Assembly (NCBI GenBank): GCA_903905665.1
Contig: CAIVHJ010000155.1
Span: 1 to 9,888 of the forward strand
From: an uncultured Phycisphaerales bacterium
Lineage (GTDB): Bacteria > Planctomycetota > Phycisphaerae > UBA1845 > CAIVHJ01
Direction of reading: 5' to 3'
Length of the DNA: 9,888 nucleotides
The position numbers and the translations under genes were made by a program. This document shows, piece by piece, positions 7,160 to 9,888 of this stretch. Under the pieces are notes generated by a model. The model had not been told where the DNA came from. It searched no databases and saw nothing but the letters and a program-made list of their open reading frames with translations. The number at the start of each line of letters is the position of its first letter. The stretch's first letter is position 1.

Positions 7160-7433
7160 GTTGACGCCTATCCCGTAACAATTCCCTTCGATCCTCTCGC
7201 GGCTGAACCAAACGCTCCCGGATGTAATCCTCTACTTCCGATTCGACGTATCTCACGGCGCCATGGTCACAATCGCCGAGCAGCACTTTCGTGACTTTGC
7301 CTTCGAGAAGCCGTGTCACGGTCGAACGACTGACACCCCACCGTTCGGCGATGATCCGCGTGCTGATGAGTTTCTTTTGAAGGATGTCGGTGTCCATGTT
7401 TTCATCAACCCTCGTTGGACTTCTCCGTACCAC
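7134..7433 (-). CDS. Excisionase-like helix-turn-helix protein
   Basis: This small protein (up to 99 residues) has a MerR/Xis-like winged-helix domain. The segment LISTRIIAERWGVSRSTVTR is the helix-turn-helix, and the following GAVRYVESEVEDYI corresponds to the wing and last helix of HTH_17/excisionase proteins. The gene lies between an unknown protein and the integrase, begins six bases after the upstream stop, and overlaps the integrase start by 26 bases, so the three probably form one operon. Expected roles are recombination directionality factor for the integrase, or regulator of the operon. The start is uncertain: GTG 7433 and ATG 7397 each have only a distant purine-rich stretch upstream, and both keep the whole HTH. 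The tail after about residue 72 is basic. Confidence 0.72.
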   Translation of the reverse strand: MVRRSPTRVDENMDTDILQKKLISTRIIAERWGVSRSTVTRLLEGKVTKVLLGDCDHGAVRYVESEVEDYIRERLVQPREDRRELLRDRRQHGIHLGTE

Positions 7434-7439
7434 GATTTC

Positions 7440-8183
7440 TCATGCTTCCTCAATCGAATCTACATTTCGTATGACATAATTGGTGTATTTCACTGGACCC
7501 CACACTGTCTTGCCTTTGTGCTTTATCAGCATCCTCGACGATTTATCGAACAGGATTTCTGTCGTGTCGCTCGGTTCCTCGAACTTTTTCGCCTCCAAGA
7601 TTTCACTGATTTGCTGCTGGGATAATGTGATCGTCCTTTTGTATTTTTGAATATCAATCTCACCGTTCAGAAAATCTTTCCCATCCTCCTCATTGATCAC
7701 CAAACGAATCAGGTCTGCACTTTTTCCTTCGGCGTCATGGCTTCCGGCGTTTTTTGTTTTTCCTTTTTTCTCTTTGCTCAGTTTATCCAGAACGCGACGA
7801 ACTTTGATGCTGGGCACAAACCAATAGTCAATGCCGATATTGTCCTCATCAGCAACATAGGTCGTGATGAAGAGATAGCGCAATTTCCTCCCGACCACCC
7901 GCCGGGTTTCTCTCAACACCTTTTTGTGTTGCTTAAGTGATACATTGGATATGTGCTTGGCACGAGTAATTAGGGTGCTGTCCAAGCACGTGCGAGCAAT
8001 GATGGTCTTTTTCTCTCCGGCAAAAATGGTTCCGCCCAAGTGCTTATATGTGCTCGGTTCAATGTGCAGAGTATTTTTCGCCAAGTGTTCTAGGGCGATG
8101 GGACCACTTATTCTGGATACTGGGTCGCTGCGACCGTCCCGCCACTCGATGCGAAATCCAGACCCTTCTTCACGTTTCGTCAC
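7440..8183 (-). CDS. Hypothetical protein, first gene of the integrase operon
   Basis: I do not recognise this 247-residue protein. It has no signal peptide, membrane segment or clear HTH. The first half is mixed alpha/beta with the strands RYLFITTYVA and IDYWFVPSIKV. A Lys/Ser/Gly-rich linker (about residues 136-155) separates it from a second half with a helix TLSQQQISEILEAKKF and a beta-rich end (EILFDKSSRMLIKHKGKTVWG). The start is GTG 8183, supported by AAAGGAG (8195-8189) five bases upstream. It is transcribed with the excisionase-like and integrase genes from the divergent control region, so a role in controlling integration, excision or the switch is possible. That is context only. 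The base composition looks more AT-rich than the host genes. Confidence 0.7.
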   Translation of the reverse strand: MTKREEGSGFRIEWRDGRSDPVSRISGPIALEHLAKNTLHIEPSTYKHLGGTIFAGEKKTIIARTCLDSTLITRAKHISNVSLKQHKKVLRETRRVVGRKLRYLFITTYVADEDNIGIDYWFVPSIKVRRVLDKLSKEKKGKTKNAGSHDAEGKSADLIRLVINEEDGKDFLNGEIDIQKYKRTITLSQQQISEILEAKKFEEPSDTTEILFDKSSRMLIKHKGKTVWGPVKYTNYVIRNVDSIEEA

Positions 8184-8240
8184 GTATGCTCCTTTCTGAC
8201 CAGAATGTTATACGATAAATCAGTTCATCGTAATTATACG

Positions 8241-8269
8241 TTGCAAAACAACCAATCGACTAGTATAAT
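8241..8269 (+). promoter_or_regulatory. Near-consensus promoter of the rightward replication-like genes
   Basis: TTGCAA (8241-8246) and a perfect TATAAT (8264-8269) are spaced by 17 bases, with a predicted start near 8276. The -10 box lies inside the inverted repeat at 8255-8284, so the promoter is probably repressible. The leader to the ATG at 8353 is about 77 bases and contains a second palindrome. Confidence 0.65.
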
Positions 8270-8284
8270 TCTAGCATAGTCGAT
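8255..8284. promoter_or_regulatory. Inverted repeat overlapping the -10 box (operator candidate)
   Basis: ATCGACTA (8255-8262) and TAGTCGAT (8277-8284) are perfect 8-bp inverted arms with a 14-base spacer containing TATAAT. The centre also contains two CTAG tetramers (8260-8263 and 8271-8274). A dimeric repressor bound here would cover the -10 box and start site. Confidence 0.5.
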
Positions 8285-8293
8285 CCGTAAGTC

Positions 8294-8312
8294 AAGCTCA
8301 AATTTTGAGCTT
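8294..8312. promoter_or_regulatory. 19-bp palindrome in the leader (second operator candidate)
   Basis: AAGCTCAAA-T-TTTGAGCTT is perfectly symmetrical with 9-bp arms around one central base, and it lies between the predicted transcription start and the ATPase ribosome site. The one-base centre argues against an RNA hairpin and for a dimer-binding DNA site. Its sequence is unrelated to the repeat at 8255-8284, so two different regulators are possible. Confidence 0.5.
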
Positions 8313-8352
8313 CTTGCGGCGGACAAAACAACTGAATGCGGAGGTGAAAACT

Positions 8353-9198
8353 ATGCCTATTATTGAATGTCGAAAGAAGAAAACAGTCCTGACGCTGAAG
8401 AGGCTTCGCCGAAAGCCTTTTACCTACCTCAGAAAAACCCTGAGAGTTTCTGGACTCGAAAAGAATCTGGCGGTCGCTCAACTCATGTACATCGTCGGGA
8501 TGAGTGCACGGATGAACGCAGCGGTCGGCGCCCCCGAAGATTACCGCCGACGGCAACTGGCAATGATTTTGGAGGGGATGTTCAGTGCATCAAAAAGTTA
8601 TCTGAAGAACCGCGTTTTGTCGTTATTGCCTGAACAATGGATCAAACGCGCTCAAGAAATGTCGGTTGCCTACCTGATTCGCTGCTCAAATCTTGCCGGG
8701 AAAATCATCGCACTGGATGAAGCTTACCTCAGCAATGACGTGTTGGCGCTCATTCGTCAGCTTTTGAGTGAGGGACACGGTGAGCGCAACCTGTGCACCA
8801 ACGGAGAGGCAACAGAACTCAAAGTAACTGGGCCTATCGCACTGATCGACACTGGTTTGGAAGAGAAGAAACGCCAACAACAGGATCAATCACGCGCAAT
8901 CACCGTAGCCGTGGATGCAACCGAGGGAGCTATCAGTGCTGCCAAGAACAGTGTCATTCGATCAGTCAGCACCGAAGGCATCAAGCGGCAACATCGGTTG
9001 GAAAAATGGACTGCGGTTTTCAGGGAGTTCGCTTTGGGATTGCAGGATGATCTCCTGGTAACCATTAACGAGAAGGCGCTAGCCAGCATCGTGAAGAGTC
9101 TGACAATCGACCGGCAGCCCTGCGTGTCATCGAACAAATCGAAACTCTGCTTCGCACTGTTGCCTACCTCCGACAGCACACACGGAGGAAACTCTTAA
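8353..9198 (+). CDS. P-loop ATPase related to element-borne primase/helicase proteins (N-terminal part, frameshifted)
   Basis: This frame has 281 codons. After a basic start, the order matches an ATPase family found in ICE and prophage primase/helicase proteins: GLEKNLAVAQLMYIVGMSAR (34-53), a Walker A-like loop GMFSASKS (75-82), VLSLLPEQ, Walker B IIALDE (D122/E123), IRQLLSEG (134-141), and the sensor-like strand VTGPIALIDTG (158-168) before a basic arginine-rich segment. Walker A has Ser instead of the Gly before the Lys. GGAGGTG (8340-8346), six bases upstream, fixes ATG 8353; a TTG at 8305 would lie inside the palindrome. Past about residue 250 the frame loses family resemblance, and the matching C-terminus continues in another frame, so this is probably one gene of about 406 residues broken near 9100-9125. 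Expected role: replication of the element. Confidence 0.7.
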   Translation: MPIIECRKKKTVLTLKRLRRKPFTYLRKTLRVSGLEKNLAVAQLMYIVGMSARMNAAVGAPEDYRRRQLAMILEGMFSASKSYLKNRVLSLLPEQWIKRAQEMSVAYLIRCSNLAGKIIALDEAYLSNDVLALIRQLLSEGHGERNLCTNGEATELKVTGPIALIDTGLEEKKRQQQDQSRAITVAVDATEGAISAAKNSVIRSVSTEGIKRQHRLEKWTAVFREFALGLQDDLLVTINEKALASIVKSLTIDRQPCVSSNKSKLCFALLPTSDSTHGGNS

Positions 9199-9218
9199 AG
9201 GGCGATCGACGTTTTATC

Positions 9219-9572
9219 TTGGTCACCGCCAGTGACTACAAAACTGTTTACCGTATCCTCAAAAAAGCCCATGTTAGGGATAACTTCCGTGCGGACCTGA
9301 AACACAATGCGGCCGAATTTCTCAAGGAAGTCCGCCCACATTTTGAACGGGGTGATTCTCGCCTCAGCGCATACGACCTCCGTGATCTAACCGGACTAAC
9401 TTATAAGCAGGTCCGTTGTCGAGTTCTTGAACTCGCCGATGCAGGCGCGCTTCAGAAAAATGGGAAGAATGAGGGCCGACAGTTGTGGGCGCTCACCCCC
9501 GTGGGGCGAAACATCGGGCTGGAAAATATGTTTTCCCAACTGACGCCGCCCGACGAAGTGACTGGCTTTTGA
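9219..9572 (+). CDS. Winged-helix C-terminal part of the split ATPase
   Basis: From TTG 9219 this frame gives 117 residues, but it is open back to 9069 and its family-like content begins about 9120 (LRVIEQIETLLRTVAYLRQH), so the start given is only the first recognised start codon. That helix, the following segment FILVTASDYKTVYRIL and the wHTH SAYDLRDLTGLTYKQVRCRV with its wing GKNEGRQLWALTP are the C-terminal parts expected after an ATPase of this family. There is no ribosome site before 9219. Rejoining needs a -1 shift from the upstream frame, equivalent to one deleted base. If it is translated separately, it would be a small DNA-binding protein. I think a broken gene or a sequence error is more likely. 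Confidence 0.6.
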   Translation: MVTASDYKTVYRILKKAHVRDNFRADLKHNAAEFLKEVRPHFERGDSRLSAYDLRDLTGLTYKQVRCRVLELADAGALQKNGKNEGRQLWALTPVGRNIGLENMFSQLTPPDEVTGF

Positions 9573-9670
9573 CCTATATTTGACGATGAGCGATTTGATC
9601 GTAACGGTCTGCATGTGCTTAAGTTATGAATGTAATGTTATCGGTTTTACCTTTTTACTCGGAGGTGCCC

Positions 9671-9888
9671 ATGGCCCATCCCTTTGTCAAAACGTCAATC
9701 CATAAACCATCCAACACGATGTCTGCTGGAAAACCTGAATTACAAAAAACCGACTCGGATTGTTTTCTGGAAAAATACCGCCCGTATCAATTTTCGCAAT
9801 TATGGCAAGGACTCGATTCACCACCAATCCGAATCATGACAAGGATGCTTGAGAAAAATCATATCGACAACCTCATTCTTGTTGGTCC
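9671..9888 (+). CDS. N-terminus of an RFC/clamp-loader-like AAA+ ATPase (cut by window end)
   Basis: Seventy-two codons are visible from ATG 9671, which has GGAGGTG at 9661-9667. After a polar lead of about 33 residues, FLEKYRPYQFSQLWQGLDSP has the box II signature (E-K-Y-R-P) of replication factor C small subunits and relatives. The following helix and the strand NLILVGP lead directly into where a Walker A would begin, and the window ends there. Bacterial DnaX begins similarly (RKYRP), and RarA-like AAA+ proteins are another possibility. The 'EKYRP ... NLILVGP' spacing fits RFC-like proteins best. The gene follows the split ATPase in the same direction, so a replication or repair role for the element is plausible. 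The 98-base gap before it shows no convincing promoter. Confidence 0.62.
   Translation, partial: MAHPFVKTSIHKPSNTMSAGKPELQKTDSDCFLEKYRPYQFSQLWQGLDSPPIRIMTRMLEKNHIDNLILVG

Noticed and set aside
8260..8556. Minus-strand frame of 98 codons across the divergent region
   Set aside because: Overlaps the promoter, both palindromes and the ATPase start on the other strand, without start signals of its own.
9069..9195. Programmed -1 frameshift joining the two ATPase frames
   Set aside because: Codon-by-codon reading of the overlap shows no X-XXY-YYZ slippery heptamer, so an indel is the simpler explanation.
5592..9888. Right-hand attachment site or CRISPR array inside the window
   Set aside because: No second copy of the tRNA 3' end and no regularly spaced repeats were seen by eye; the only tandem repeat is the 12-base pair at 5677-5699.

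Overview
The window reads as a bacterial chromosome segment with two parts: ordinary-looking host genes (1 to about 5590) and the left end of an integrated mobile element (about 5592 to beyond the right edge). The host lineage cannot be fixed from sequence alone. A dispersed cruciform repeat (1672-1724), whose antisense reads through the peptide CGTGFQPV, resembles repeats I associate with Planctomycetota and relatives. I treat that placement as tentative.

Host part. The 3' end of a gene with a low-complexity linker and a PKD-like beta domain (1-449) is followed by a NAD-dependent sugar epimerase of the UDP-glucuronate 4-epimerase type (590-1648), which has a good sigma-70 promoter. The repeat lies between this gene and a convergent MIO-type aromatic amino acid ammonia-lyase of the HutH family (3312-1744). 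A GT9/heptosyltransferase-like protein (3578-4723) is divergent from the lyase. A PEBP (YbhB/YbcL) putative lipoprotein (4850-5458) follows, then an initiator tRNA-Met (5519-5591) with its own promoter and a strong terminator-like hairpin. The epimerase and the GT9 protein fit surface-glycan work. The lyase has no histidine-utilisation neighbours here.

Mobile part. A tyrosine recombinase (7159-5777) points at the 3' end of the initiator tRNA, the classic layout of an element integrated in a tRNA gene. Its start overlaps a small excisionase-like HTH gene (7433-7134), and upstream on the same strand is an unrecognised 247-aa protein (8183-7440). A divergent control region (about 8184-8352) carries a near-consensus promoter with one inverted repeat across its -10 box and a 19-bp palindrome just downstream. 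Rightward from it run a P-loop ATPase of the kind seen in element-borne primase/helicase proteins (8353-9198), apparently split by a frameshift from its winged-helix C-terminus (open from 9069, ending 9572), and the start of a gene whose N-terminus looks like a replication factor C / clamp-loader AAA+ protein (9671 onward). An integration operon facing a replication-like operon across an operator region resembles satellites, P4-like islands or ICEs. The right attachment site and most cargo lie outside the window.
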